Source of the DNA: Clostridium sp.
GTDB taxonomy: Bacteria > Bacillota > Clostridia > Lachnospirales > Lachnospiraceae
NCBI GenBank assembly: GCA_031275405.1
Contig: JAISOV010000029.1
Span: forward strand, 1-64,000
Direction of reading: 5' to 3'
DNA: 64,000 nucleotides
Under the pieces are notes generated by a model. The model was not told the origin of the DNA. It did no database searches and saw only the letters and a list, made by a program, of their open reading frames with translations. Each line of letters begins with the position of its first letter. Positions within the stretch are counted from its first letter, which is position 1. Of this stretch, positions 9,408 to 18,294 are shown piece after piece. The position numbers were made by a program, and so were the translations under genes.

Positions 9408-11021
9408 CTAAACATCTTGGCCTTCCTCTGCGGCTTTTCCTGCGCCTTCCGGCAGCTTCTTGTGTTTCCCGCTCCCCGATCCATACAGCCTCGCCGCAGA
9501 CACCCGTCTCCACAGGCCCGTGACTAGTCCTTTCTCATAAGGATCCATGCCCAGGCCATACGCGGCGGCTCCGAATACCGCCATATACAGGCCAGCCGCC
9601 AGTCCCAGCCTGCCGTAGGAATCCAGCCGCCAGTACTCTTTTAACAGGATACCACAGGCCAGCGGAATAAGCAAGACCGGGATCATCCTAAAAATGCTGC
9701 TCCAGTAAAGCCGGAGGTCGATCCCGGCTTTCCGGTGGTAATACAGGTTCATGCAGAGTCCGGCTCCCACGACCGTCCCAAAGGACGTGCCGACCGCGCA
9801 CCCGATTCCTCCCCATCGGAACGCCAGGGGGACGCTGACTGCCAGATTCAGCGCCGCCACGGCCAGATTCATGACGGATCGGAACGCCAGCAGCTTCTTC
9901 GCCTGCAGGATCGAAATGCCTACGTTCTGCGTCAGCGGAACGATGCTCGGCGCCATGATGACCAGGGCGATCCAGTAAGCTTCCTCGTAGGCGGCGCCCG
10001 CCCACAGGCGGATGAAGTCCTTCCCGAAACACCAGAAACCGCTCAGGATCAAGGACAGGATCCAGAACTGGAGTCTGCCCGTCTTTACGAACAGAGCCGT
10101 CAGCCGTCGGTCCTGCTCCCGCGCGCTTCCTCCCTCCGCGACGATCTTGGTGATCCTGGGAAGCAGCACATTGGATATAGCGGTGGAGAAGGAGATGAAA
10201 TAAGCCGGAAAGGTCGCGCCTATCGCATAGACCGCGACCGCGGCCGGGCCGGAGACGGCGGCGAGGATCACCTGGTCAGTACTCCAGTAGATCCTGTCTA
10301 TCACCATGCCAAGGAAGACCAGGAAGGCATAGGACAGCATTTCTCCGGATGTTTCTTTCTCCAGCCGCGACCCTTTCCGGATCCGCAGCCGCAGCTTCCC
10401 TCTGACATAGGACAGGTGCAGGAGCATACTGGCTATATTCACCGCCACCGTCACGCCCATCAGCGCGACCGAACGGTAGCCGGCAAGCAGGAGCAGCACG
10501 ACCGCCGCAGGCGTGACAAGCGTCCGCGCCAGTTCGACTCCTTTCAGGAACAGCCACCGTTCGTTGACCGTCACGACCGCCCGGAACACGCTAAGCGGAA
10601 AGGACAGCGCGATGTTGCTGACGCCCATGACCATCAGGAGCTTTGCCGTCTCCAGTTCTTCCGGACGGAAAGTGTTTTCTAGCAAAGACAGGTGGAAGGC
10701 CAGATACAGCCCCGCCGCCCATACCAGGATCCCGATAACGGCATAGATCCGCAGGAACCCGGCATACAGCCTCCCCTCCCTTTCCTTGTCGCCGCTTCCT
10801 TTGTACTGCGACCCATAACGCACGATCACATTGGAGAACCCCAGGTCAAAGAGCGTCAGATAGCTGACCACGGAAACCACCAGGGAATACGTTCCGTATT
10901 CCGCCTGACCCAGGCACCGGAGCATAAAAGGCGTATAAAACAAGGCAATCGCGTTGCCTGCGATCAGGATCAGATACGAAAGCACCGCGCCCGACCTGAC
11001 CTGCTCCTTCTCTTTTTCCAT
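9408..11021 (-). CDS. Wzx-type polysaccharide flippase (first)
   Basis: A 537-residue membrane protein with about 12-14 hydrophobic segments, beginning SGAVLSYLILIAGNAIALFYTPFMLRCLG, the characteristic start of the MATE/Wzx polysaccharide-transport superfamily. Such proteins flip lipid-linked repeat units across the membrane before polymerisation. It lies between a GT4 gene and the GtrII-like gene. The window contains a second Wzx (22407-23945), so this copy may serve the decorating units or a distinct polymer. The C-terminus (GSGKHKKLPEGAGK) is charged and cytosolic. Confidence 0.85.
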   Translation of the reverse strand: MEKEKEQVRSGAVLSYLILIAGNAIALFYTPFMLRCLGQAEYGTYSLVVSVVSYLTLFDLGFSNVIVRYGSQYKGSGDKEREGRLYAGFLRIYAVIGILVWAAGLYLAFHLSLLENTFRPEELETAKLLMVMGVSNIALSFPLSVFRAVVTVNERWLFLKGVELARTLVTPAAVVLLLLAGYRSVALMGVTVAVNIASMLLHLSYVRGKLRLRIRKGSRLEKETSGEMLSYAFLVFLGMVIDRIYWSTDQVILAAVSGPAAVAVYAIGATFPAYFISFSTAISNVLLPRITKIVAEGGSAREQDRRLTALFVKTGRLQFWILSLILSGFWCFGKDFIRLWAGAAYEEAYWIALVIMAPSIVPLTQNVGISILQAKKLLAFRSVMNLAVAALNLAVSVPLAFRWGGIGCAVGTSFGTVVGAGLCMNLYYHRKAGIDLRLYWSSIFRMIPVLLIPLACGILLKEYWRLDSYGRLGLAAGLYMAVFGAAAYGLGMDPYEKGLVTGLWRRVSAARLYGSGSGKHKKLPEGAGKAAEEGQDV

Positions 11022-11054
11022 CCTCGTCGCCTTTCTGTCGCGGCTGCCGCAAGA

Positions 11055-12260
11055 TCAGCCGCTGACTTCCCGTTCCTCTATCAGGGAGATCGTCTCTCCG
11101 GCATCCCACAGGCTCTCCCCCCCCCGCCGGGACGCGTCCTCCAGGCTCTGGCGCAGGCCGCCGTCCAGCAGCAGCTCCCGCAGCTCCCGATAGAGATCCT
11201 CTTCCCGGCAGGCCGTGAGGATCCCCGTCTCCCGGTGACGGATCTGCTCCCGCGCCCCCGCAAAATCCGTGGCCAGAACCGCCTTGTGGAACAGCCTTGC
11301 TTCCGCCAGGGTGATACAGAAACCTTCCCACCTGGACGGTTGCAGATAGAGGTCGCACATCCGCAGATAGGGGTATGGGTTGCGGCACAGCCCCACCAGG
11401 CTCACCCGGTTTTGGAGACCGTATCCCGCGACCATCGTCTCCAAGAGTTCCCGATCCTCCCCCTCTCCCACCATAAAATAATGGAAGTCTATCCCCTCCC
11501 GATTCAGCCTGTCAAAGACCGGCAGGATCACATCGTAACCTTTTGGGGGGGTCAGCCGGCCTATCGTCACGACGTTTATGCCCGGCCTGCGCGGCACGGT
11601 ATAGGCCAGCGCTTCCTCCCGTATCCGCTCTGCCGGGATGACATTGTGGCAGACCCTCGCCCTCTGGGCGAGCTGTGGGAATTTCTTCCGGAAGGACTCC
11701 TCCGCCTGTCCGGACACCGCCGCGATCCCCTGGTACTCCTCGTACCACCGCGCCAGCCAGCCGCAGTCCTCCCGGACGATGGAGAAATCCGAATGGATCC
11801 AGGAAAGCTTCCGCCCGGCCTGTACCTTTTTTGCCACATAAAAAGTAGCGAAGCTTCCCTGCCCCTGATAATCGACCGCCACGTCAAACGTTTCCGCCAG
11901 TACCGGCAGACGTTTCCCGTACCTCCGGTAAAGGCCCTCCGTCTTGCGGTCTACCCCCTGTCCGCGCGTCAGCGCAAGCCGAAACAGGAGCGAAGCCAGA
12001 TAGCGGTAACGGCGCTCCGCCCAGTATCTGCCCAGAAGCTCCCTGCTGCCGTAGAGGATCTGGGCGCGGACGTCCTCCGGCAGCTCCATTTCCCGCACCG
12101 TGATCCCTGCCGGAACCTCCTCCAGAAGTTCCCCCCGTTTCTTCACCAGCAGCACCGTGACCTCCCAGCGCTCCAGCGGGCAGGCCCGCAGCAGGTTCAC
12201 CAAGGCTTTCTCCGCCCCTGCCATATGCAGGTCATACATCACAAACAGTATCTTCTTCAT
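11055..12260 (-). CDS. GT4 glycosyltransferase with G9 tract
   Basis: A GT-B glycosyltransferase of family 4. The N-terminal domain starts MKKILFVMYDLHMAGAEKAL; the donor domain begins at VVTIGRLTPPKGYDV and has the EX7E-type segment EGFCITLAEA. It transfers a sugar from a nucleotide donor at the cytoplasmic face. Start choice is uncertain: TTG (12266) and GTG (12269) in frame upstream have better spacing to GGGAGG than the ATG at 12260. A run of nine G (coding strand; 11117-11125) near the 3' end and seven C (11545-11551) mid-gene are slippage-prone, but the frame is open in this sequence. Confidence 0.85.
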   Translation of the reverse strand: MKKILFVMYDLHMAGAEKALVNLLRACPLERWEVTVLLVKKRGELLEEVPAGITVREMELPEDVRAQILYGSRELLGRYWAERRYRYLASLLFRLALTRGQGVDRKTEGLYRRYGKRLPVLAETFDVAVDYQGQGSFATFYVAKKVQAGRKLSWIHSDFSIVREDCGWLARWYEEYQGIAAVSGQAEESFRKKFPQLAQRARVCHNVIPAERIREEALAYTVPRRPGINVVTIGRLTPPKGYDVILPVFDRLNREGIDFHYFMVGEGEDRELLETMVAGYGLQNRVSLVGLCRNPYPYLRMCDLYLQPSRWEGFCITLAEARLFHKAVLATDFAGAREQIRHRETGILTACREEDLYRELRELLLDGGLRQSLEDASRRGGESLWDAGETISLIEEREVSG

Positions 12261-12323
12261 ACGCAACACACATGCCTCCCAGCGGGCGATTTCCATTTTG
12301 GCAACCTCTTCCCCGTAAAGCGT

Positions 12324-13625
12324 TCAAAGGTTCGGTTCCGTACCTTTTTCTTTCGTGGCCTGGCTTGGACTTGCGGCGAGAAGGCTATGGTAGATCGCCG
12401 TCAGATCCTTCAGGATCCGCTCCCTGTCATGGGTCTTTGCCGCGTGGCTGCGGGCCGCCTGCGAGAAACGCTCCGCCAGCTCGTCGCTCCCGAACAGCCG
12501 CGTCACATAGTAGGCCAGCATATACGGCTCGTCGAAAGGATAGAGGAAGCCCTCTTCCCGATCCTTCAGCATATCCTGTACGCCCCCTACGGCGGACGCC
12601 ACGCAGGGGACGCCGAGGAACATCGCCTCCCCCAAAGAGTTAGGCGAGTTTTCAATGGCGGACGGCAGGACGAACACATGCGCCCGCAGGTACTGCCGCG
12701 CCATACCCTCCGCATCCTGCGGCCCGATGAAGCGGACGGCCGTCTCCAGTCCGTATTTTTTGATCCTGCGGCGCAGATACCTGCCATAGGTGGTGATCTT
12801 CAGCCGGTCGCGGACGGTTCGATAGGCGGTGACGTCGCTGCCGGCCACCACCAGCCTGACGTCCGGATACGTCCGACGGATGATCGGCAACGCCTCCAGC
12901 ACCTGATGGACGCCCTTATACGGCGTATTCCCGGCGCTGACGAAGAGGGTATGGCGCGTACAGGAAGCCAGTTCCCAGCGCCGCCTCCAAAAACCGTCCC
13001 GCAGCATCTCATTGCAGAAGTGGTACCGCAAGGAAGGGTTGATCTGCTCCACGCAGGCCCTGTCGAAAGCCGTCCTGCCGATCACATGCTCCGCCAGACG
13101 CAGAGCCTGGATCTCCGTGACGCCGCGCCGGGCAAAAGAACGCTCCTGCCTCGCAAGACCACCTTTCAGGAGGTCGCGCAGGCTCGGCAGGCCGAGCGCT
13201 CCGCGCCGCAGACCTCCGTAAACATATCCCCCACACACACACGACAGCCCCGTAATGCTGACCACCGTCCTTGCCGTGTCCACACAGCGCAGGACTTCCA
13301 GGGTAAAGGGCGTCTCCGTGCCGAAGACATGGACGACGTCCGCACGGTATTCCTCATAGACCGCCCGGATACCGGCACGTACCCCCTCGTCCGTTTCATC
13401 CAGACAGGGAGCCGCGGCAGGGATGGCATAATAGGTGACGTTCCCCTCTTTTTTCGTCAGCAGCCGGGGAAGCTTCCAGTACTGGAAAGCAAAGCCGACC
13501 TCCGCCCGTTTCGACAGCTCGCCCAGCATACTTTCCGTCCAGCCCGCCCCATGGAAAGACCCCTCAAAGCCGAAGACCGGATAGACGCAGGCAATCGGCG
13601 TCGCGCAGAACCATAGCACTCTCAT
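12324..13625 (-). CDS. GT4 glycosyltransferase
   Basis: A 433-residue GT-B enzyme: MRVLWFCATPIACVYP start, VVHVFGTETPFTLEV acceptor-domain segment, LFVSAGNTPYKGVHQVLEAL donor-domain start, and AIENSPNSLGEAMFLGVPCVAS carrying the E-rich donor-binding loop. It is a paralogue of 37487-38920 (same MRVLW start, same SPNSLGEAM block), linking the two assembly sets. Its first 62 bp overlap the 3' end of the Wzy gene in another frame. A run of C5 followed by alternating CA (about 13228-13242) lies in the codons for SCVCGGY. Confidence 0.85.
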   Translation of the reverse strand: MRVLWFCATPIACVYPVFGFEGSFHGAGWTESMLGELSKRAEVGFAFQYWKLPRLLTKKEGNVTYYAIPAAAPCLDETDEGVRAGIRAVYEEYRADVVHVFGTETPFTLEVLRCVDTARTVVSITGLSCVCGGYVYGGLRRGALGLPSLRDLLKGGLARQERSFARRGVTEIQALRLAEHVIGRTAFDRACVEQINPSLRYHFCNEMLRDGFWRRRWELASCTRHTLFVSAGNTPYKGVHQVLEALPIIRRTYPDVRLVVAGSDVTAYRTVRDRLKITTYGRYLRRRIKKYGLETAVRFIGPQDAEGMARQYLRAHVFVLPSAIENSPNSLGEAMFLGVPCVASAVGGVQDMLKDREEGFLYPFDEPYMLAYYVTRLFGSDELAERFSQAARSHAAKTHDRERILKDLTAIYHSLLAASPSQATKEKGTEPNL

Positions 13626-14841
13626 CCTTTTTCCCTTTTCCCTCGCTTTTCATGAAGAAACTGAACAGCAGTATCATATAGACCTGATCCAGCACCACGC
13701 TTTCAAAATTCACGTTGAGGATCAGAATCCCCGCAAGCGCCAGCCTGACCGGCAGGCTTTTGTGCCGCCCGGCACACGCCATCTTCCATGAGGCGTAACA
13801 GGTAAAGAGCGGGAACGCGAACCCGAAAAAATGAAAGAACTGGAACGTGGTCGCGGTATTGGAGTACAGCATTCCTTTGTAAAACGGGTAGTATACCCGG
13901 AACCCTCTTTCGCTATAGAACCCAAGTCCGAAAAGAGGAGAGCGGAGTCCTTGTTCCAGGTTGTAGAGCATGGGCGCAAAGCGCCCGATGAAATTCAGGC
14001 TCCGGAAGTCATATTTAGAGAACGTTCTCTCCAGCGCTTCCAGTGGAACGAACCAGGCGACGGCAAAGCACGCCAGCAGCACGGCCGCCGACAGCGCCAG
14101 CATCTTCCTGACGCTCCGCCGGTTCCGGAATATCCTGTCTGCGACAAGCACGCAAAACAGCAGCGCCAGTACCACATACCCCGTGCTGGAGGTCGTTCCC
14201 AACATCGCCGCCGTCAGGACGCCCACCTTGAACCAGCTTGGACTCGTATTCAGAAACAGCTCCAACACCAGCGCAAACCCCAGGTAGAGCGCATAGACGC
14301 CCGGCTCAAACCAGACCGCGTTGAGCCGCAGCTCATCGGGCAGGATCTGTGGCAGCGTCACCCAGGCGTCGTAATACCGGGCACCGGTGTCCGGCAGGAG
14401 TATGGGCAGCCGCAGAAGCGGAACCGCAAGATAAGTCGTCAGGAAAGTCAGGACGGACAGGACGACAAGGCAGTTGACATAAACCCGGTAAAACTCTTCC
14501 CTGGAGAAAAGCGCCGTAAAAAACAGCGCCTCAGCCAGATTCATGGCAAGCAGCACATAGCCGCCCCTAAGATCCCCGTTGAACGCCATGCTCAGACATA
14601 AGTTCGCGCTCAGTACCAGGACGAGCGCCATGGCTTGCCAGGACAGCCTGGCGCGTCTTGCGAAGAAAGCGTATCCAAAAGCCGCCGCGGCCAGGGCAAA
14701 CATCCCGCACATGATAAGATTCCCATAGCTTGCGTACTTCACGGATACATACGCGCTCATCTGGTTAAAATACAGGACCAGCAGCACCAGAAGATGTTTC
14801 GCGTACGGCGTCATCGAATGTTTTGTTTTATAGTCTTCCAC
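13564..14841 (-). CDS. Wzy-like O-antigen/capsule polymerase
   Basis: A 425-residue protein with about 11 membrane segments and one long extracytoplasmic loop (LLPDTGARYYDAWVTLPQILPDELRLNAVWFEPG), the usual Wzy design; NAVWFEPG is common in O-antigen ligase/polymerase proteins. It would polymerise flipped repeat units outside the membrane. The 3' end overlaps the next gene by 62 bp, longer than usual here, so the last 20 residues may be a recent extension. Confidence 0.78.
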   Translation of the reverse strand: MEDYKTKHSMTPYAKHLLVLLVLYFNQMSAYVSVKYASYGNLIMCGMFALAAAAFGYAFFARRARLSWQAMALVLVLSANLCLSMAFNGDLRGGYVLLAMNLAEALFFTALFSREEFYRVYVNCLVVLSVLTFLTTYLAVPLLRLPILLPDTGARYYDAWVTLPQILPDELRLNAVWFEPGVYALYLGFALVLELFLNTSPSWFKVGVLTAAMLGTTSSTGYVVLALLFCVLVADRIFRNRRSVRKMLALSAAVLLACFAVAWFVPLEALERTFSKYDFRSLNFIGRFAPMLYNLEQGLRSPLFGLGFYSERGFRVYYPFYKGMLYSNTATTFQFFHFFGFAFPLFTCYASWKMACAGRHKSLPVRLALAGILILNVNFESVVLDQVYMILLFSFFMKSEGKGKKDESAMVLRDADCLRLSGLRL

Positions 14842-16052
14842 AGATTTCCATCCTCTCCTCCATCCAACAGAAACTCATGGATCTTCCTCACCTGCACCGT
14901 CCAGGACTTCTCCCGCAGGACAAACTCCCTTGCCCGCTCTCCCATCCGGCGCAGGTCTCTTTCCGGCAGCCGCGCAATCCGGTTGATCCAGGCCGCGAGG
15001 ATCTTTGGCTCGCTGCCGGACGCAAAAAACATCTTATCAGAATATTCCGGCGTGAACCCGTTGAGTCTGGTGGTCAGTACCGGTGTGCCGCTGGCCATGT
15101 ACTCGAAGATCTTAGATGGAAACGTCACCCTTGCGATCGGATCCTCCACAGGTCTTGGATTCAGCAGCAGCCACGCCCTCTTTTCCAGCGCTATGACCTC
15201 CTCTTGAGCCAGTGTCCCATGGAAGAACACATTGGAATGCTCTTCGACATACCGCATGATTTTTTCCCGCAGCGCACCAGTTCCATAAATATCCAACACA
15301 ATGTCTTGATCCGTTACCAGTTCCATCGCCGATACCGCTGCCCAGACGCCGCCGTATTCATTCAGCGTACCCGCATAGCAGATATGCCGCCTGCCGTCCG
15401 GCGAAGACCGGACACCGGACGGCAGATCCCCGAAATACTCCTGTGGGCTGACTCCGCCCTCCATGACCAGGTACCTGGCGCCGGGAGCGGCATAGAGACG
15501 TACGGCTTCTTCATTCAAGACAACCAGATTGGGGCATTTCCGGATATTGCGTTCCGCCACTTGGTTGTAGAGCTGACGGAGCCTTCGCGCCAGGCCTCTG
15601 CGGCGATAGTCGTCGTCTATCGGCAGGTCTGCCAGCAGAGCCGCTGCTTTTACCCCATAGCGGTTGTGCAGCTTCACCAGCGCGCAGCCCGCTTGAAAAT
15701 ACAGATTATAGGAAAAGACGACGCTGTCTTTTCGGATCCGCTTCTTTGCGTAACGGAACAGAGCATAGCTCTGCGTAAGCTGTTTCAGCAGAGGGACGTT
15801 GAAAAAAGGCACCTGGACGACAGCCAGCCCGTCTCCCAGCGCTTCCCGGTGTTCCCTCGCCCATAGCGCCTTATGCCTGGGAAACGGCGGCATAGCAACA
15901 ATCGATAAGACTTCCAGTTCCACGCCCTCGCAGCGGTTCAGTTCTTTCAGCATATGCAGCTGAAACTGGCTCCCAGCGGCGGATAGGCTCTGCCGTATCC
16001 CCTGATTGATCTGTCGTTTACTTACGGCGGAACCTAAAAAAATGATATGCAT
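14811..16052 (-). CDS. GT4 glycosyltransferase
   Basis: A 413-residue GT-B glycosyltransferase. The start MHIIFLGSAVSKRQ and the acceptor-domain segment LLADLPIDDDYRRRG are followed by the donor domain from ICYAGTLNEYGGVWA, then FPSKIFEYMASGTPVLTTRL with the conserved glutamate. It overlaps both neighbours (31 bp with wzy downstream, 19 bp upstream), so the genes are co-translated. Acceptor and donor sugars cannot be read from sequence. Confidence 0.85.
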   Translation of the reverse strand: MHIIFLGSAVSKRQINQGIRQSLSAAGSQFQLHMLKELNRCEGVELEVLSIVAMPPFPRHKALWAREHREALGDGLAVVQVPFFNVPLLKQLTQSYALFRYAKKRIRKDSVVFSYNLYFQAGCALVKLHNRYGVKAAALLADLPIDDDYRRRGLARRLRQLYNQVAERNIRKCPNLVVLNEEAVRLYAAPGARYLVMEGGVSPQEYFGDLPSGVRSSPDGRRHICYAGTLNEYGGVWAAVSAMELVTDQDIVLDIYGTGALREKIMRYVEEHSNVFFHGTLAQEEVIALEKRAWLLLNPRPVEDPIARVTFPSKIFEYMASGTPVLTTRLNGFTPEYSDKMFFASGSEPKILAAWINRIARLPERDLRRMGERAREFVLREKSWTVQVRKIHEFLLDGGEDGNLWKTIKQNIR

Positions 16053-17167
16053 CTGTCCGCTCCTTTCAGTTGCTCCAGGATCCGCCCGTGGCGCCGCGCC
16101 ATCTCCTCGATGGTATACCCTCGGATCTTCTCCAGATTGTTCGCCGACATCCGCCCGCGCAGCCCGTCTTCCTCCAGAATCCGGTTCAGGCGTCCCGCTA
16201 GGCCGAACTCATCTCCCGCGTCCACGAGAAAGCCGTTCTCCCCCTCCGCGACCAGCTCGACCGCCCCGATACAGGCATAGGTCGAGACCACGGGCAGGCC
16301 ATGCGCCATCGCTTCATTGACCACCAGCCCCCAAGAGTCTCCTCTCGTCGGAAACGCGAAGACGTCCGCCGCCAGGTAATAATCCGTAAGGATCTCCGGT
16401 ACCTGAAAAGGAAGGATGTAGACTTCCGGCAGGCCAAGCTGCTCCACGATCTCCCGGTACTTTGGAAATTCCTCCCCCCCGCCGACCAGATACACCGCCG
16501 CCTGCCGCGTGAGAAGGCCGGCGGCTCTCAGCAGCACATCAAACCCCTTGTTGGGAACAAAAGAACCTACCGCAAGGATCATCTTCCTCTCCGGATCCAC
16601 GCCGAGCCGGATTCTCGCCGCCCGTTTCCTGTCGTCCAGCTGTGCCGGATCCGCGATTTCCCGTTCCCAAACGGAAGTGAACGGGTAGCGCCAGATCCGC
16701 TCCTTTGCCGCGCCGTAGCGCTGATAATAGGCATCCAGGGCTTTGGAAGGGCTGAGATAGCCGACCGCTTTCCGCAGGAGCCGTTTCTTGACCAGGCTTC
16801 TGAGCCGACTCTTCCCGTCCGCCGCGCCAGGCCCGTCTCCTTCGATCAGATAAGGTAGCCGACGCAAATTCATGGTCAGGATCGCCAGCATCCCGACAGG
16901 AGTAATGGGATTGGCCACGATAATGAAATCATACCCCTTTTTCAGATAGCGGATCACGGACAGGCTGATCCCCTTATCCGCCGCGACCGGAATCGACTTC
17001 AGGATGATCCCTTGGAAACCGGTGAACCGATACGCGCTCCAGCTTCCATCCCGCTCGGAAGACGCCGCCCTTTCAAAGACAGCCGTCAGATCGCAGGAAC
17101 GCCCCCACTCGTTCAGGAAAGCCACACGGTAGGGGGAAGGTATATTCGTCAGCATCAGCACTTTCAT
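16034..17167 (-). CDS. GT4 glycosyltransferase
   Basis: A 377-residue GT-B enzyme: MKVLMLTNIPSPYRVAFLNE start, SPSKALDAYYQRYGA linker, ILAVGSFVPNKGFDVLL donor-domain start, and TRGDSWGLVVNEAMAHGLPVV with the donor-binding glutamates. This subfamily (short N-domain, TNIPSPYR motif) is common in Clostridia capsule loci. Its start overlaps the upstream GT gene by 4 bp. A C7 tract at 16474-16480 encodes part of GGGEEF and is probably too short to be very unstable. Confidence 0.85.
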   Translation of the reverse strand: MKVLMLTNIPSPYRVAFLNEWGRSCDLTAVFERAASSERDGSWSAYRFTGFQGIILKSIPVAADKGISLSVIRYLKKGYDFIIVANPITPVGMLAILTMNLRRLPYLIEGDGPGAADGKSRLRSLVKKRLLRKAVGYLSPSKALDAYYQRYGAAKERIWRYPFTSVWEREIADPAQLDDRKRAARIRLGVDPERKMILAVGSFVPNKGFDVLLRAAGLLTRQAAVYLVGGGEEFPKYREIVEQLGLPEVYILPFQVPEILTDYYLAADVFAFPTRGDSWGLVVNEAMAHGLPVVSTYACIGAVELVAEGENGFLVDAGDEFGLAGRLNRILEEDGLRGRMSANNLEKIRGYTIEEMARRHGRILEQLKGADRCISFF

Positions 17168-18294
17168 GATACACCGCCCCCGCCCTCGATCACCTCCGCC
17201 ACCTTCGCCCAGCCGTTTTTCCCATATTCCCTAAGCTGCGGCACTTCCCGGCACGCCACTTCGCCCCTGGCCACCTTTCCCATGAGTTCCGCCAAGGCCC
17301 GGGGATCAAAGGGATCAAAGAAATAGGCGTTTTCATAATCGTCCAGCAGCTCATGCGCATAGGTACAGTCCGCCGCCAGGATCAAGGTCCCGACCATCCT
17401 GGCCTCCGCCAGCGGATAACCGAAAGATTCTATATAAGAAGGAAACAGCAGCGTTCCCGAAGCGTACTTCTCGAAGACCTCCTCCCTTGGTATCCGCCCG
17501 ATCAGACGTATCCGCCCGGCAGGATCGTACCATGTACGATCCTGCCGGGTACCCCGGTACCGTGCGCCCCGGCGCCGTGCGCTATGTGCCGCGGTACCGT
17601 TTTCGTCCGCGAGGGTAAACTCCACCCTATAATCCGTTATGCCCGCGTGTTCCAGACATTCACAGGCCCTGACGATGCAGTCGTGGTTTTTGTAAGGAAT
17701 ATCCGCCGCCGGATAAAAGAAATACCCCGGATCGAAGTTCCTCTCCGGCAGGCGCTCCGCCCATACGCGCGGACGCACACACAGGATCTTGTCCTTGCTG
17801 ATCCCGTCTTTGCGCGCGAGAGCTTCTCTGGCCCATTCCGTCTGGACGATCACGGCGTCTGAACGCCTTGTGGAACTCCTTACGAGACAGGACAGGATAT
17901 GCTGGTATACGGCATAGATCCGTTCCTGTCTCTTGAAAAAGGAAAATCTTTTCCGATCCTGATAACAGATTGCCTGATGCACATAAACTACTCCCCTTGC
18001 CTTTACGCCCCACGTCAGGATGTTCTGCAAGGAAAAAAACGCAGCCGGACACAGCCCGTTGACCAGCCCGCGCCCGCCCGCCAGTTCAAACCACAGACGC
18101 CGCAGCCAGCTTCTTTTGATTCCTTTCCGGACGATCACTTTGATGTGCGCCCGTTCCTGGATCAGCCCATCCTCTCCGACAAGGAAGATCCATTCATGCC
18201 CGCCGGAGCGGTTTGACACATATTCATAAAAATCCTGCAAGACCGACAGCGCCCCTCCTTCCGAGGCCGCAATATCATTCACGACGATCCTCAT
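17164..18294 (-). CDS. GT4 glycosyltransferase with palindromic insertion
   Basis: A 376-residue GT-B enzyme: MRIVVNDIAASEGGALSVLQDF start, IVQTEWAREAL, donor-domain segment YPAADIPYKNHD, then FPSYIESFGYPLAEARMVG with the donor-binding glutamate. Between these two donor-domain blocks is a basic, low-complexity stretch (HSARRRGARYRGTRQDR) absent from ordinary family members. In DNA it coincides with a perfect palindrome with 16-bp arms (17515-17549) and a 15-bp imperfect tandem repeat. The insertion keeps the frame. Confidence 0.8.
   Translation of the reverse strand: MRIVVNDIAASEGGALSVLQDFYEYVSNRSGGHEWIFLVGEDGLIQERAHIKVIVRKGIKRSWLRRLWFELAGGRGLVNGLCPAAFFSLQNILTWGVKARGVVYVHQAICYQDRKRFSFFKRQERIYAVYQHILSCLVRSSTRRSDAVIVQTEWAREALARKDGISKDKILCVRPRVWAERLPERNFDPGYFFYPAADIPYKNHDCIVRACECLEHAGITDYRVEFTLADENGTAAHSARRRGARYRGTRQDRTWYDPAGRIRLIGRIPREEVFEKYASGTLLFPSYIESFGYPLAEARMVGTLILAADCTYAHELLDDYENAYFFDPFDPRALAELMGKVARGEVACREVPQLREYGKNGWAKVAEVIEGGGGVS
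17515..17581. repeat. 16-bp-arm palindrome plus 15-bp tandem repeat inside a GT gene
   Basis: Arms 17515-17530 and 17534-17549 are perfect reverse complements around the spacer CAT. They are followed by two 15-bp units (17552-17566 and 17567-17581) differing at two bases. The structure lies within the coding region. Confidence 0.9.

Noticed and set aside
10692-13616. An open frame of about 970 codons on the plus strand
   Set aside because: It is antisense to a Wzx and two GT4 genes with clear family motifs. Long antisense frames are common in GC-rich DNA. Its peptide is Pro/Arg/His/Gln-rich without domains.
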